A stretch of DNA of 64,000 nt, taken from positions 1,910,677 to 1,974,676 of the forward strand of contig CP091242.1 of the NCBI GenBank assembly GCA_027627705.1, given 5' to 3'. The translations under genes were made by a program, and so were the position numbers. The notes under the pieces are model-generated. The model saw nothing but the letters and a program-made list of their open reading frames with translations, was not told where the DNA came from and made no database searches. Positions within the stretch are counted from its first letter, which is position 1, and every line of letters begins with the position of its first letter. Of this stretch, positions 15,916-25,433 are shown one piece after another. This DNA comes from Hyphomonadaceae bacterium BL14. Its GTDB lineage: Bacteria > Pseudomonadota > Alphaproteobacteria > Caulobacterales > Maricaulaceae.

Positions 15916-18741
15916 ATGATCCGGCCCACCTCCCTTCCTGCCTCGCTTGACGGCCTGCGCCTGCGCGCAGAGCTTGCCGCGTGCACGCGCAATGGCTGGG
16001 ATCAGCCGGCGGAGCGTCAGGCGGCTTTGGCCAAGCTGAAAGCCTATCTCACCCGCGGGCGCGCCCTTGCCGAGTCCCGGCTCCAGGGCGCCAGTGGCGG
16101 GCTGGAGGCAGCACGGACCCTGTCGGGCGTGATGAATGCCGTGCTGCGCGCGCTGTATGATTCCATCGCCAGCGATCTGACTGATCAGGGCGCGCGCACG
16201 CCGGGGCTGGCCCTGTGCGCCGTGGGTGGATATGGCGCGGGCGAACTGGCCCCGCACAGTGATATCGATCTGTTATTCCTGGTCGATGATCCCGCCCCCG
16301 AACACGCCACGCTGATCGTCGAGCGCACGCTCTATGCCCTGTGGGATAGCGGACTGCCGGTGGGTGGCGGTGCCATCCGCACGGTGAAGGAGGCGATTGC
16401 GCTGGCGCGCGACGATGTCTCTGAACGCACAGCGCTTCTGGATATCCGCAGCCTGACCGGCGATGTGCGGCTGGTGCGCAAGCTGCTGAGCGCGTTCGAG
16501 GAGGAATTGCTGGGCGAGCGCGCCGGTGCCTTCGCTGCCGCCAAGCTGACCGAGCGCGATGCCCGCGTCGACCGCCAGGGCGACAGCCGCTATGCGGTCG
16601 AACCTCATATCAAGGACGGCAAGGGTGCCCTGCGCGATCTGCAGACCGTGCGCTGGCTGGCCCAGGTGCTCTACGGCGCTGACGCCATGGAGCGCTGGGT
16701 GGCGGTCGGGCTTTTGTCCGTCACTGATGTGGAGCGCTATCTCAATGCCGCCGACTTCTTCTGGACTGTGCGCTTTCACCTGCATGCGCTGGTCGGGCGC
16801 AAGGACGACCGGCTGAGCTTTGACATGCAGCCCGGCGTGGCCGTGCGCATGGGCTATGACGACCGCGCCGATGCGCTGGGGGTGGAAGCCTTCATGCGCG
16901 ACTATTTTCTCAAAGCCATCGATGTGGGCGCACTGACCCGCCTGGTCTGCGCCAAGCTGGAGGCCGATGAGCTGAAAGACGCGCCGGGCGCCGCCGGGCG
17001 CTTCCTGCCGTCCGACGGCATGGCGGACGCCGAAGGCCTGGCCGAGGAAGGCTTCACCCTGCGCGCAGGGCGGCTGTGCTTTGCCGACCCGGCGGCGATT
17101 GAATCCGATCCGGTGATGATGCTGCGCCTGTTCGAAGCAGCGGCGGCGCGCCATTACGATCTGCACCCCGACGCGGTGGCGCGCATCGGCCAGTCCCTGC
17201 GCCTGATCGACGACGCCTTGCGCAGCGATCCGCGCGCCGCGCGCAGCTTCTTTGCGGTGCTGCTGGACGCCGAGGATCCGCGCATGACCCTGCGCGCCAT
17301 GACCGAGGCGGGTCTGCTGGGTGCCTATATCCCGGAGTTCGGCGATATTGTCGCGCGCACCCAGTTCAACATGTATCACCGCTTCACCGTGGACGAGCAT
17401 ACGCTCAACGCGCTGGGCCTGTTGCGTCTGATCGAGCAAGGCAAGCTGGCAGGCGATCACCCGCTGGCCACCAGCCTGGCGCAGAAAATCTCGTCGCGCC
17501 GGGCGCTGCATCTGGCCGTGTTGCTGCACGATACCGGCAAGGGCAAGGGCGACCAGTGCGTGGAGGGCGCCGCCAATGCGCGGGTTGCCGGCCCGCGCCT
17601 GGGGCTGGACGAGAACGAGGTGGAGCTCACCGCCTGGCTGATCGCCAACCACCTTGAAATGAGCGACGCGGCCCAGCGGCGCGATATTTCCGATCCACGC
17701 ACCGTGCTGGATTTCGCGCGCCTGTGCGGCACGCTGGAGCGCTTGCGGCTACTGACCATATTGACCGTGGTGGACATCCGCGCCGTGGGTCCGGGTGTGT
17801 GGAATGGCTGGAAAGCCCAGCTTCTGCGCGATCTCTATCAGGCCACCGCCGCCGTACTGGCCGAGGGCGGGGAGCGCGGCGAGGACGCGGCCCGCGCGCG
17901 CCTGGCCGCCCGCGCGGATGCCGCCCGCGCAGCCTTCCGGTCTGTGGTGGGCCGGTTCGACGCGGACTTTGCGCAGCGCTGGATCGGCGAGATGGATGAC
18001 CCCTACTGGCTGGCCTTCGCCGAGAGCGACCGGCTGCGTCACGCGGCGTTTGTCCGCGCCAGCGCCGCCATGGGCCGCGATATCGCCGCGGGCGTGCGCA
18101 TCGACAAGCGCCGCTCGGCCTGTGAGGTGATGGTGCTGGCACCCGACCGCGACGGCCTGTTCGCCGACATCGCCGGCGCGCTGGCGCGCGAAGGCGCCAA
18201 TGTGGTCGGCGCCCAGGTCGCCACCACCCATGGCGGGCAGGCGTTCGACGTGTTCTTCGTCCAGGAGGGCGGCGGACGCCCCTTCGGCTGGTCCGATCCC
18301 CGCGCACGCTCGCGCCTCAAGGACGCGGTGGAAACCGCCGCGCGCGACGGGCTGGCCGCCGACTGGCGCCTGCCCGTCCAGCCCCTGCGCCGGCGCGAGG
18401 CAGCGTTTGCGGTAAGCCCCTACGTGAAGCTGGACCTTGAAGCCGCTGACAATGCGCTGGTCATTGAAGCCTCGGGCCGCGACCGTCCGGGTCTTCTGCA
18501 CGCGCTGGCGCACACGCTGACGGGGCTGGGCCTGTCACTGCAGGCCGCGCGCATTGACGGCTACGGCCAGCGCGCCGTGGACACATTCTACGTCACCTGC
18601 AAGGGCGCAAAGCCCGATGATCCGGCTCTGCTCGAAACCATCACCCAGGCACTGGAAGCGGTGCTCGCTGAAGCGGAAGCGGCGCTGGGGACCCCATCCG
18701 GCGCAGGCCCCGCGCCCATTCCGGCGAGCGCCGGGCGATGA
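15916..18741 (+). CDS. glnD: Bifunctional [protein-PII] uridylyltransferase/uridylyl-removing enzyme
   Basis: The 941-residue nitrogen sensor adds UMP to PII when glutamine is low and removes it when glutamine is high. The nucleotidyltransferase motif GGYGAGELAPHSDIDLL is at about residues 104-120. The HD domain (LLHDTGKGKGD) lies near 536-546. Two C-terminal ACT domains occur at about 735-815 (VMVLAPDRDGLFADI) and 850-925 (VIEASGRDRPGLLHAL), which bind glutamine. It overlaps murJ by four bases, a gene pair often seen together in Alphaproteobacteria. Confidence 0.97.
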   Translation: MIRPTSLPASLDGLRLRAELAACTRNGWDQPAERQAALAKLKAYLTRGRALAESRLQGASGGLEAARTLSGVMNAVLRALYDSIASDLTDQGARTPGLALCAVGGYGAGELAPHSDIDLLFLVDDPAPEHATLIVERTLYALWDSGLPVGGGAIRTVKEAIALARDDVSERTALLDIRSLTGDVRLVRKLLSAFEEELLGERAGAFAAAKLTERDARVDRQGDSRYAVEPHIKDGKGALRDLQTVRWLAQVLYGADAMERWVAVGLLSVTDVERYLNAADFFWTVRFHLHALVGRKDDRLSFDMQPGVAVRMGYDDRADALGVEAFMRDYFLKAIDVGALTRLVCAKLEADELKDAPGAAGRFLPSDGMADAEGLAEEGFTLRAGRLCFADPAAIESDPVMMLRLFEAAAARHYDLHPDAVARIGQSLRLIDDALRSDPRAARSFFAVLLDAEDPRMTLRAMTEAGLLGAYIPEFGDIVARTQFNMYHRFTVDEHTLNALGLLRLIEQGKLAGDHPLATSLAQKISSRRALHLAVLLHDTGKGKGDQCVEGAANARVAGPRLGLDENEVELTAWLIANHLEMSDAAQRRDISDPRTVLDFARLCGTLERLRLLTILTVVDIRAVGPGVWNGWKAQLLRDLYQATAAVLAEGGERGEDAARARLAARADAARAAFRSVVGRFDADFAQRWIGEMDDPYWLAFAESDRLRHAAFVRASAAMGRDIAAGVRIDKRRSACEVMVLAPDRDGLFADIAGALAREGANVVGAQVATTHGGQAFDVFFVQEGGGRPFGWSDPRARSRLKDAVETAARDGLAADWRLPVQPLRRREAAFAVSPYVKLDLEAADNALVIEASGRDRPGLLHALAHTLTGLGLSLQAARIDGYGQRAVDTFYVTCKGAKPDDPALLETITQALEAVLAEAEAALGTPSGAGPAPIPASAGR

Positions 18742-20312
18742 GGCTGTTTCGCAATCTGGGCGTCGTGAGCGCCTTTACGTTGGCCAGCCGCATTCTGGGC
18801 CTCGCCCGCGAAAGCCTGATGGCCGGGCGTCTCGGTGCCGGGCCGGTGGCCGACGTGTTCTTCCAGGCGCTGGTCATCCCCAACACCTTCCGCCGGGTGC
18901 TGGCCGAGGGCGCGTTCAACGCCGCCTTCGTGCCGCTTTATGCGCGCGAGCTGGAGGGCAAGGGCAGGGAAGAAGCCGATGCCTTCGCCAGCGAAGCGCT
19001 GAGCGTTCTGGCCACCGTCACGCTTCTGGTGGTGGTCGCCATTCAGCTGCTGGCACCGTGGATCGGCTACGTCTTCTTCCCCGGCCAGATCAATGATCCC
19101 GGCCTGTTCGCGCTGGGCATCCTGCTGTTGCAGATCATGATGCCCTATCTGCTGTGCATGACGGTGACGGCGCTGATCGGTGGTGGCCTCAATTCCCATG
19201 GCCGCTTCGCCACCGCGGCGGGCGCGCCCATGCTGTTCAATCTCGCCCTCATCGTGGTCTTGATGTTCGAATTCGCCGACCGCGAAGCGCTGGCGCTGTG
19301 GCTGGCCATCGGTGTCACGGTGTCCGGCGTGATGCAGGTGGCGCTGCTGGCGCTGGCTGCGCGGCGGGCGCGGCTGAAACTCACCCTGCGCGCGCCGCGC
19401 GTGACGCCCCGGGTCAAGCGCCTGATCGTGCTGGGTGTGCCCGGCGCGGTGGCGGCGGGTGCCACCCAGATCAATGTGCTGGTCACCTCCTCCATCTCCA
19501 TGCTGGAGGAGAGCGCGCGGTCCTATTTGTATTATTCCGAGCGGCTCTTCCAGCTGCCTCTGGGCGTGATCGGCATCGCCATGGGCCTGGCGCTGCTGCC
19601 CAATCTCGCCCGCCGTCTGCGTGCCGGGGACGAGGCGGGCGGCCAGTACACGCTGAACCGCTCCATCGAAATCTCGCTGGCCCTGACCCTGCCGGCCGTG
19701 GCCGCCATTCTGGTGATCCCGCAATTCCTGGTCGGCGGATTGTTTGAATGGGGCGAGTTCACATCCGAAGACACCGCCAATACCGCGCTGGCCCTGATCG
19801 CCTACGGGGCCGGCCTGCCCGCCTTCATCCTGATCAAGGTGCTCGCGCCCGGCTTCTTTGCCCGCGAGGACACGGCCACGCCCATGCGCTACGCGCTGGT
19901 GTCGGTGGCGGTCAATTTTCTGCTGGCCGTGACTCTGTTCTTCGGTGGCATGGGCTTTTTGGGTCTGGCCATCGCCACCAGCGTGGCGGGCTGGATCAAT
20001 GTGGCGCTGCTGGCGCGCACCCTGCTGGCGCGCGGGCTGTGGCAATTGGATGCGCGCCTTGTTGCACGCCTGCCGCGCCAGCTGCTCGCCGCGGCTGTCA
20101 TGGGCGCGGCGGTCTGGGCCATGGCGGGACCCGGCGCGGACTGGCTCACCGGCCTCGTCCCGGCGCTGAGCGCCTATCCTGCCAAGCTGATCGTGCTGGG
20201 CGCCGTGGTGGCGCTCGGCGCCGCCGTCTATGGCCTCGCCGCGCTGGCTGTCGGGGCGCTCCAACCCTCAGACCTGCGCGATCTGGTGCGGCGCAAGCCG
20301 GACCCGGCCTGA
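18738..20312 (+). CDS. murJ: Lipid II flippase MurJ
   Basis: Flips lipid II across the inner membrane for peptidoglycan synthesis. The 524-residue MOP-superfamily protein has 13-14 hydrophobic helices and the typical N terminus: GVVSAFTLASRILGLARE followed by DVFFQALVIPNTFRRVLAEGAFNAAFVPL. The ATG overlaps the glnD stop (ATGA), so it is translationally coupled to glnD. Length and motifs are normal. Confidence 0.97.
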   Translation: MRLFRNLGVVSAFTLASRILGLARESLMAGRLGAGPVADVFFQALVIPNTFRRVLAEGAFNAAFVPLYARELEGKGREEADAFASEALSVLATVTLLVVVAIQLLAPWIGYVFFPGQINDPGLFALGILLLQIMMPYLLCMTVTALIGGGLNSHGRFATAAGAPMLFNLALIVVLMFEFADREALALWLAIGVTVSGVMQVALLALAARRARLKLTLRAPRVTPRVKRLIVLGVPGAVAAGATQINVLVTSSISMLEESARSYLYYSERLFQLPLGVIGIAMGLALLPNLARRLRAGDEAGGQYTLNRSIEISLALTLPAVAAILVIPQFLVGGLFEWGEFTSEDTANTALALIAYGAGLPAFILIKVLAPGFFAREDTATPMRYALVSVAVNFLLAVTLFFGGMGFLGLAIATSVAGWINVALLARTLLARGLWQLDARLVARLPRQLLAAAVMGAAVWAMAGPGADWLTGLVPALSAYPAKLIVLGAVVALGAAVYGLAALAVGALQPSDLRDLVRRKPDPA

Positions 20313-20402
20313 CCCGGCAAGCCGTTCACGCTTGAGCCTTGCGAGGCGCAAGGCTATCACCGCGCCCTATTCCTTCGCGACTGACCAGACATCGGATCCC
20401 CC

Positions 20403-21446
20403 ATGAGCGACGCCCTGCCCGTCTATTCCGGCCCTGAACGCATCCTGTCGGGCATGCAGCCCACAGGCGGGCTGCATATCGGCAATTATCTGGGCGCGCT
20501 GAAACACTGGGTACGCCTGCAGGAGGGTCAGGCCGACTGTTTCTATTGCGTGGTGGACATGCACGCGATCACCGTGGCCCATGACCCGGCCGATCTGCCG
20601 GGCCGCGTGCGCAGCGCGGCCGCCGCCTATATCGCCGCCGGGGTGGACCCGAACCGCAGCGCCGTGTTCGCCCAGTCGGCAGTCCCTGCCCATGCCGAGC
20701 TCGCCTGGATTTTCCAGTGCGTGGCGCGCCTGGGCTGGCTGGAGCGCATGACCCAGTTCAAGGACAAGGCGGGCAAGGACGCCGAGCGCGCCAGCGTCGG
20801 CCTGTTCACCTATCCGGTGCTGCAGGCCGCCGACATATTGATCTACAAGGCCACCCACGTGCCTGTGGGCGAGGATCAGAAACAGCATCTGGAGCTGTCG
20901 CGCGACATCGCCGCCCGCTTCAACCGCGACTTTGGCGCTGGCGAAGCCGTGCTGCCCCTGCCCGAGCCGGTGATCCCGCCGTCCGGCGCGGGCGCGCGCA
21001 TCATGTCGCTCAAGGACGGCACGGCGAAAATGTCCAAATCCGATCCCAGCGACAATTCGCGCATCAATCTGCACGACGACGCCGACACCATCGCGCGCAA
21101 GATCAAGAAGGCCAAGACCGACGCCGAACCCCTGCCCGCCAGCACCACCGAACTGGATGCCCGGCCCGAGGCGCGCAACCTGGTCGGTCTCTACGCGGCG
21201 CTGACCGGGATCAGTGCGCAGGCCGTCCTCGACGAGCATGCTGGCCAGGGTTTCGGTGCGTTCAAGCCGAAGCTCGCCGAGATCGCGGTACAGTTCATCG
21301 CGCCTATCGCGGACGAATACGCCCGCCTGATCGCGGACCCGGCAGAGATTGACCGTATCCTGGCAAGCGGAGCCGAGCGCGCCCGCGCCGCCGCCGAACC
21401 GGTGATCGCTGAAGTGCGTGACCGGGTCGGCTACTGGAAAGCCTGA
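20403..21446 (+). CDS. trpS: Tryptophan--tRNA ligase
   Basis: Class I aminoacyl-tRNA synthetase of 347 residues. The HIGH-type motif is [12 protein letters not shown] at about residues 21-32 and the KMSKS motif is [10 protein letters not shown] near residue 214. The long insertion with VDMHAIT and PVLQAADIL is usual for bacterial TrpRS. It follows murJ by 90 bases; the glnD-murJ-trpS order is seen in other Alphaproteobacteria. The ribosome site is weak. Confidence 0.97.
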   Translation: MSDALPVYSGPERILSGMQPTGGLHIGNYLGALKHWVRLQEGQADCFYCVVDMHAITVAHDPADLPGRVRSAAAAYIAAGVDPNRSAVFAQSAVPAHAELAWIFQCVARLGWLERMTQFKDKAGKDAERASVGLFTYPVLQAADILIYKATHVPVGEDQKQHLELSRDIAARFNRDFGAGEAVLPLPEPVIPPSGAGARIMSLKDGTAKMSKSDPSDNSRINLHDDADTIARKIKKAKTDAEPLPASTTELDARPEARNLVGLYAALTGISAQAVLDEHAGQGFGAFKPKLAEIAVQFIAPIADEYARLIADPAEIDRILASGAERARAAAEPVIAEVRDRVGYWKA

Positions 21447-21547
21447 TACACGCCGCGCGCTTGCATTACATGTTTGTCATCCCCACCTAACATCTCCGTC
21501 CGGCGCGGGTCTGTCTGCGCCGGTTGGCAAGACAAGGACCCCTCCCC

Positions 21548-22123
21548 ATGCGTCACACAATCTGGCTCGCCGCCGCCTCTGCGCTCGCGCTCGCAGCCTG
21601 CAACGACCCCGCCGCCCCCGCCTCCTATGACGACGCCGACGCAACAAGCCCGTCCACTCAGGACGTCGCCTCTGATGCCAGTGTCCAGGAATCCATGGAC
21701 CAGACCCCGGCCGCGCAGGAGCCCGCCGCGGCGTCCGAACCGACCGCCTACACGGTTGTCGGTGCCTGGATCCGCAATCCCCCGCCGGGCCGTGACGTGA
21801 CCGCCGCCTTCATGACGGTGACCGCTGGCAATGCCGAAGGCCGTCTGGTTGATGCGCGCACCAATGCCGCCGGACGCGTGGAACTGCACACCATGGCGAT
21901 GGAAGAGGACGTCATGCGCATGCGCCGCGTCGAGGGCCTCGACGTGCCGTCGGGTGGCTCGATTTCGCTGGCACCGGGCGGCGATCATCTGATGCTGTTC
22001 GAGATTGACCGCGACGTGCTCGCCACGGGCGAGGTGCTGATCGAACTGGTGTTTGAAAACGGCCAGACCGTGAATCAGGTGTTCGAAGTGCGTGACACCG
22101 CGCCGGACGCCGAAGCGAACTGA
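21548..22123 (+). CDS. PCu(A)C-type copper chaperone lipoprotein
   Basis: A 191-residue exported protein. The signal ends in a lipobox LALAAC, followed by a low-complexity Asp/Ala/Pro linker to about residue 65. The PCuAC fold follows, with the copper-binding H...M...HxM pattern visible as VELHTMAM, VMRMRRVEG and GGDHLMLF. These periplasmic proteins deliver Cu(I) to cytochrome oxidase. ATG 21548 gives the signal peptide; an upstream TTG at 21524 is less likely. No Sco or cox gene is adjacent. Confidence 0.88.
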   Translation: MRHTIWLAAASALALAACNDPAAPASYDDADATSPSTQDVASDASVQESMDQTPAAQEPAAASEPTAYTVVGAWIRNPPPGRDVTAAFMTVTAGNAEGRLVDARTNAAGRVELHTMAMEEDVMRMRRVEGLDVPSGGSISLAPGGDHLMLFEIDRDVLATGEVLIELVFENGQTVNQVFEVRDTAPDAEAN

Positions 22124-22153
22124 CCGGTTTCCTGAACGCTTGACGCAAGACAG

Positions 22154-22180
22154 CGGGCCGGGCGCAACGCGTCCGGCCCG
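22154..22180. terminator. Strong hairpin between convergent genes
   Basis: CGGGCCGG and CCGGCCCG form an 8-bp stem that continues with GCGC/GCGT pairing to a 3-nt loop. It lies between the convergent PCuAC and brnA genes and could end transcription from both sides. There is no long T-run, so intrinsic termination is uncertain. Confidence 0.5.
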
Positions 22181-22210
22181 TTGGCTGTCTGGCCGGCATT
22201 GCGCAGGCCG

Positions 22211-22513
22211 TCAGGCAGACGCCTTTTTCGCCGCCTCCATATAGGCGCGCAGCACCGCATTCATGCGGGTCTGATACCCGCGCCCGCCCTGCTTGAAGAA
22301 GTGCAGAACGTCCCGGTCCAGCCGCACCGTCACCTGCTGCTTGCCATAGCCGGGATGCCAGACAGCTTGCGCGAAGTCTTCTTCGGTCCATTCAGGAATG
22401 TCGGAAGTGTCGATATCTTCGTCGGGGATCTCGGCGAGCCGGCGCAATTCCTCACGGTCCGCCTCGGTGAGCGGGGGAAGGTCTTCAAGTCTGACCCTTA
22501 CGGTTTTGCCCAT
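22211..22513 (-). CDS. brnA: BrnA-type antitoxin
   Basis: A 100-residue antitoxin of the BrnTA module. The C-terminal half is a ribbon-helix-helix-like DNA-binding domain: KQQVTVRLDRDVLHFFKQGGRGYQTRMNAVLRAYMEA matches the BrnA pattern in two blocks around residues 58-94. The acidic N-terminal half should bind BrnT. Its start lies inside the end of brnT (29-base overlap), the usual order for this module, so it is translationally coupled. BrnA proteins normally repress their own operon. Confidence 0.9.
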   Translation of the reverse strand: MGKTVRVRLEDLPPLTEADREELRRLAEIPDEDIDTSDIPEWTEEDFAQAVWHPGYGKQQVTVRLDRDVLHFFKQGGRGYQTRMNAVLRAYMEAAKKASA

Positions 22514-22772
22514 CGTAGAATTTCCTCTCCTTCCGCTTCGCCGGCCGCGCCGAGATAATCCGCGTGACTCCGTGGCGGTCCGTGTGGATCACGCTGACAA
22601 TCAGGACCTCATCCAGCACGCCAATCGTGTTGTAGCGCACCTCGCCGTCAGGCCCCGGGCGCGCCAGAGCGGTGACGTAATCGCCCTCGAACACCCGCAC
22701 CGCCCGGTCAAACCCGATCCCGTGCTTGGCCCGGTTGGCGCGGTCCTTGGCCTCGTCCCATTCAAACTGCAT
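22485..22772 (-). CDS. brnT: BrnT-type ribonuclease toxin
   Basis: A 95-residue toxin of the BrnT family (RelE-like fold, cuts RNA). It starts MQFEWDEAKDRANRAKHGI, the hallmark of the family, and has the conserved HTDRHGVTRIISARPAKRKER C-terminal half, where the HxD, RIISAR and basic residues lie in the active region. The ATG at 22772 is chosen by family match; an in-frame TTG at 22799 is also open. It is the first gene of brnTA and starts 75 bases beyond trpB, in the position where trpA would be expected. Confidence 0.9.
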   Translation of the reverse strand: MQFEWDEAKDRANRAKHGIGFDRAVRVFEGDYVTALARPGPDGEVRYNTIGVLDEVLIVSVIHTDRHGVTRIISARPAKRKERKFYDGQNRKGQT

Positions 22773-22783
22773 TGTAGCTACAA
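22772..22783. promoter_or_regulatory. 12-bp palindrome at the brnT start, candidate BrnA operator
   Basis: TTGTAGCTACAA is a perfect palindrome touching the brnT ATG. On the minus strand it overlaps a possible promoter: TTGTCC at 22799-22794, a 17-base spacer, then TACAAT at 22776-22771. That promoter would place the transcript start just inside the annotated ORF, so either the promoter or the start codon needs revision. Self-regulation through such a site is known for BrnTA modules. Confidence 0.4.
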
Positions 22784-22846
22784 ATGTCGTTACGGACAAG
22801 CGCGTGAGAAGCGTATTCGGCTAAACTGCGCCCGTTTTGGGGGGAG

Positions 22847-24058
22847 TTACAGCTCCACCGCCAGCGCGCCCGCCACACTGAACACGTCCTTGTCGCCGCG
22901 GCCGCACATATTCATCAGGATGACGGCGTCCTTGCCGAGCTCACGGGCGAGGTCGCGGGTGCGGGCGAGCGCATGGGCGGGTTCCAGGGCCGGGATGATG
23001 CCTTCAAGCTGGGCGCACATCTGGAACATTTCCAGCGCCTCGGCGTCAGTAGCGGAGCGGTATTCGGCCCGTCCCATATCGTGCAGGAAGGCGTGCTCCG
23101 GCCCGATGCCGGGATAGTCCAGACCCGCGGAAATGGAGTGACCTTCCGTGATCTGACCATCGGCGTCCTGCAGGAGATAAGTCCGGTTGCCGTGCAGAAT
23201 GCCCGGCTTGCCGCCATTCAGGCTGGCGGCGTGGTCGGGCGTGTCGAGGCCTTTGCCCGCGGCCTCCACGCCGATCAGGCGCACGCTTTCATCTTCGAGG
23301 AAGGGATAGAACAGGCCCATGGCATTGGACCCGCCGCCAATGCACGCCACGGCGGCGTCGGGCAGGCGGCCGATGCGTTCGAGCATCTGCTCGCGCGCTT
23401 CGCGTCCGATCACGGACTGAAAATCACGCACCATCATCGGGTAGGGGTGGGGACCGGCCACCGTGCCGATCACGTAGAAGGTCTCGTCGGGATGGGTGAC
23501 CCAGTCCCTCAAGGCTTCGTTCATGGCGTCTTTCAGCGTGCCGCGCCCGGAGGTCACGGCGTGGACCTTGGCGCCCAGCAGCTTCATCCGGAACACGTTG
23601 GGCTTCTGGCGCTCCACATCGGTGGCGCCCATGAACACCTCGCACGGAATGCCGAACCGCGCCGCCACCGTGGCCGTGGCCACGCCGTGCTGGCCCGCGC
23701 CGGTTTCGGCGATGATGCGCGTCTTGCCCATGCGCTTGGCCAGCAAAACCTGGCCCAGGCAGTTATTGATCTTGTGCGCGCCGGTATGATTGAGCTCGTC
23801 GCGCTTGAACCAGATCTGCGCGCCGCCAAAGGCCTCGGTCAGGCGCTCGGCGAAATAGAGCGGGCTCGGCCGGCCCACGAAATCGCGGCTGAACAGGTCG
23901 AACTCGGCGACGAAGTCCGGGTCGTCCTTGTACTGAGCATAGGCCGCCTCCAGCGCCAGAATATTGGGCATCAGCGTCTCGGCCACATAGCGCCCGCCAT
24001 AGGCGCCAAAGCGCCCGGCCGCATCGGGATACTGGGAGAAGGCGTTGGGCTTGGTCAT
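22847..24058 (-). CDS. trpB: Tryptophan synthase beta chain
   Basis: The PLP enzyme that joins indole with serine to make tryptophan. The 403-residue protein has the PLP lysine K96 in HTGAHKINN, the [11 protein letters not shown] stretch, and the phosphate-binding [11 protein letters not shown] 24058 gives the family N terminus with FGAYGGRYV. It follows trpF by 49 bases. trpA, which normally follows trpB, is absent here; a BrnTA module occupies that position. Confidence 0.97.
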   Translation of the reverse strand: MTKPNAFSQYPDAAGRFGAYGGRYVAETLMPNILALEAAYAQYKDDPDFVAEFDLFSRDFVGRPSPLYFAERLTEAFGGAQIWFKRDELNHTGAHKINNCLGQVLLAKRMGKTRIIAETGAGQHGVATATVAARFGIPCEVFMGATDVERQKPNVFRMKLLGAKVHAVTSGRGTLKDAMNEALRDWVTHPDETFYVIGTVAGPHPYPMMVRDFQSVIGREAREQMLERIGRLPDAAVACIGGGSNAMGLFYPFLEDESVRLIGVEAAGKGLDTPDHAASLNGGKPGILHGNRTYLLQDADGQITEGHSISAGLDYPGIGPEHAFLHDMGRAEYRSATDAEALEMFQMCAQLEGIIPALEPAHALARTRDLARELGKDAVILMNMCGRGDKDVFSVAGALAVEL

Positions 24059-24107
24059 GGGACGGTCCTGACAATTGAGGCGGGGTGAGAGACAAGCCGC
24101 TCGGCGC

Positions 24108-24761
24108 TCACGGCGCAAGCGCGCCTTGCGCCCGGGCTGCAGCGATAAAGGCGTCGATCTTCGCAATATCCTTGACGCCGGGCGACGATTCCACGCCGGA
24201 GACCACGTCCACGCCGCGCGCGCCGCTTTGGCCAATGGCGTCTGCGACGCTGTCCACGGTCAGCCCCCCGGCCAGCAGCCAGGGCGCGCCGGCGTCAAAC
24301 CCGTTCAGGAGCGCGTAATCCCAGCCGACCCCCAGCCCGCCGGGCCGGTCAGCGTCTGCGGGCGGTTTGGCGTCGAACACAAACCCGTCCACTGCCCCGC
24401 GCCAGCGCGCCGCCCGGTCCAGATCTTCGCGCGCCGACACGCCCAGCGCCTTCCATACGCCCTCGCCCACATAAGAGCGCACATCGAAGCAGCGCGCCGG
24501 GCTTTCATCGCCGTGCAGCTGGATGATGTCAGGCTTCATGCGCACCAGCACCTCGCCCAGCAGCGCATCATCGGGGTCCACCAGCACCGCTACCGATTTT
24601 GCCGCGCCCTTGCGCACCGCCAGCGCCCCGGCGGCGGCCGGCGTCAGCGCGCGGGGCGATCGCGGGAAGATGATGAAGCCCAGATACGCCGCGCCCGCCG
24701 CCACGGCGGCGTCCACGGCGGCGGCGTCATTGAGGCCGCAGATTTTGACGGTCATGCTCAT
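24108..24761 (-). CDS. trpF: Phosphoribosylanthranilate isomerase
   Basis: Catalyses the Amadori rearrangement of PRA to CdRP in tryptophan synthesis. The 217-residue TIM barrel starts [12 protein letters not shown], with the catalytic Cys in KICG, the catalytic Asp in the FVFDAKPP segment, and LLAGGLT plus the [16 protein letters not shown] phosphate site near the C terminus. It is the first gene of a trpF-trpB unit. Confidence 0.97.
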   Translation of the reverse strand: MSMTVKICGLNDAAAVDAAVAAGAAYLGFIIFPRSPRALTPAAAGALAVRKGAAKSVAVLVDPDDALLGEVLVRMKPDIIQLHGDESPARCFDVRSYVGEGVWKALGVSAREDLDRAARWRGAVDGFVFDAKPPADADRPGGLGVGWDYALLNGFDAGAPWLLAGGLTVDSVADAIGQSGARGVDVVSGVESSPGVKDIAKIDAFIAAARAQGALAP

Positions 24762-24809
24762 GGGTGCGGATATAGGCCGGGTCTGGGGGATGAGGAAGCG
24801 GATGGCGCC

Positions 24810-25433
24810 TCACCCCGCCGCACACCCCGCCGTATTATACCCGGCGATCTTCGGGGTCTTGGGCAGATAGCCGCTCTCGATCCGGGTGATGGTGAACCCG
24901 GCGCGGGTGATCATCGCCGCCGGGTCCCGGGTCAGGTGACAGCCACCGGCGAGCGGCTTCCAGACCGGTTCGATGCGCCGCTGCCAGCGGGCGATGCCGG
25001 CGTCAGGGGCCAGGCCATGCTCGCTGAACAAGAGCTGGCCACCGGGTTTCAGCGCCCGGCGCAGCGCAGCCAGCGCGCGGTCCGGATCGGGAATGGTGCA
25101 GGCGGTATAGGTCAGCACGATGGTGTCGAAGCTCGCCGGTTCCAGCACGGCGGTCTCGGCACCCTCGGCCAGCCAGGTCACCGGGACCGGAAAGCCGGCA
25201 ATGGCCGGCGCAGCCTTGCGGCGCATGCCGTCTGACGGCTCCAGCGCGACGAGTTCGGTGATGGCCGCCGGATCATAGAAGGCCAGATTGGTCCCGGTCC
25301 CGAACCCCACCTCCAGCACCCGGCCCTTGGCTTGCGGGATCAGGCGCGAGCGCTGTTTCATGATCTGCGGCGCGCCGCAGGCGCAACCGATCAGATGGGG
25401 CAGGACGTGGGATTCATAGAGCTGGCCAATCAT
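24810..25433 (-). CDS. Class I SAM-dependent methyltransferase
   Basis: A 207-residue methyltransferase of the UbiE/METTL7-like group. Motif I is VLEVGFGTGTNL near residue 40, the acidic loop is LVALEPSDGM, motif II contains FDTIVLTYTACTIPD, and the post-motif has LKPGGQLLFSEHG. The GCACG near residue 16 and the WKPLAGGCHLTRD segment are usual in the METTL7-like subgroup. Substrate unknown. It overlaps the upstream hydrolase gene by ATGA. Confidence 0.86.
   Translation of the reverse strand: MIGQLYESHVLPHLIGCACGAPQIMKQRSRLIPQAKGRVLEVGFGTGTNLAFYDPAAITELVALEPSDGMRRKAAPAIAGFPVPVTWLAEGAETAVLEPASFDTIVLTYTACTIPDPDRALAALRRALKPGGQLLFSEHGLAPDAGIARWQRRIEPVWKPLAGGCHLTRDPAAMITRAGFTITRIESGYLPKTPKIAGYNTAGCAAG

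Noticed and set aside
22773..22799. TTG start for brnT at 22799
   Set aside because: It adds nine non-conserved residues; the family begins M-x-FEWD, which fits the ATG at 22772.
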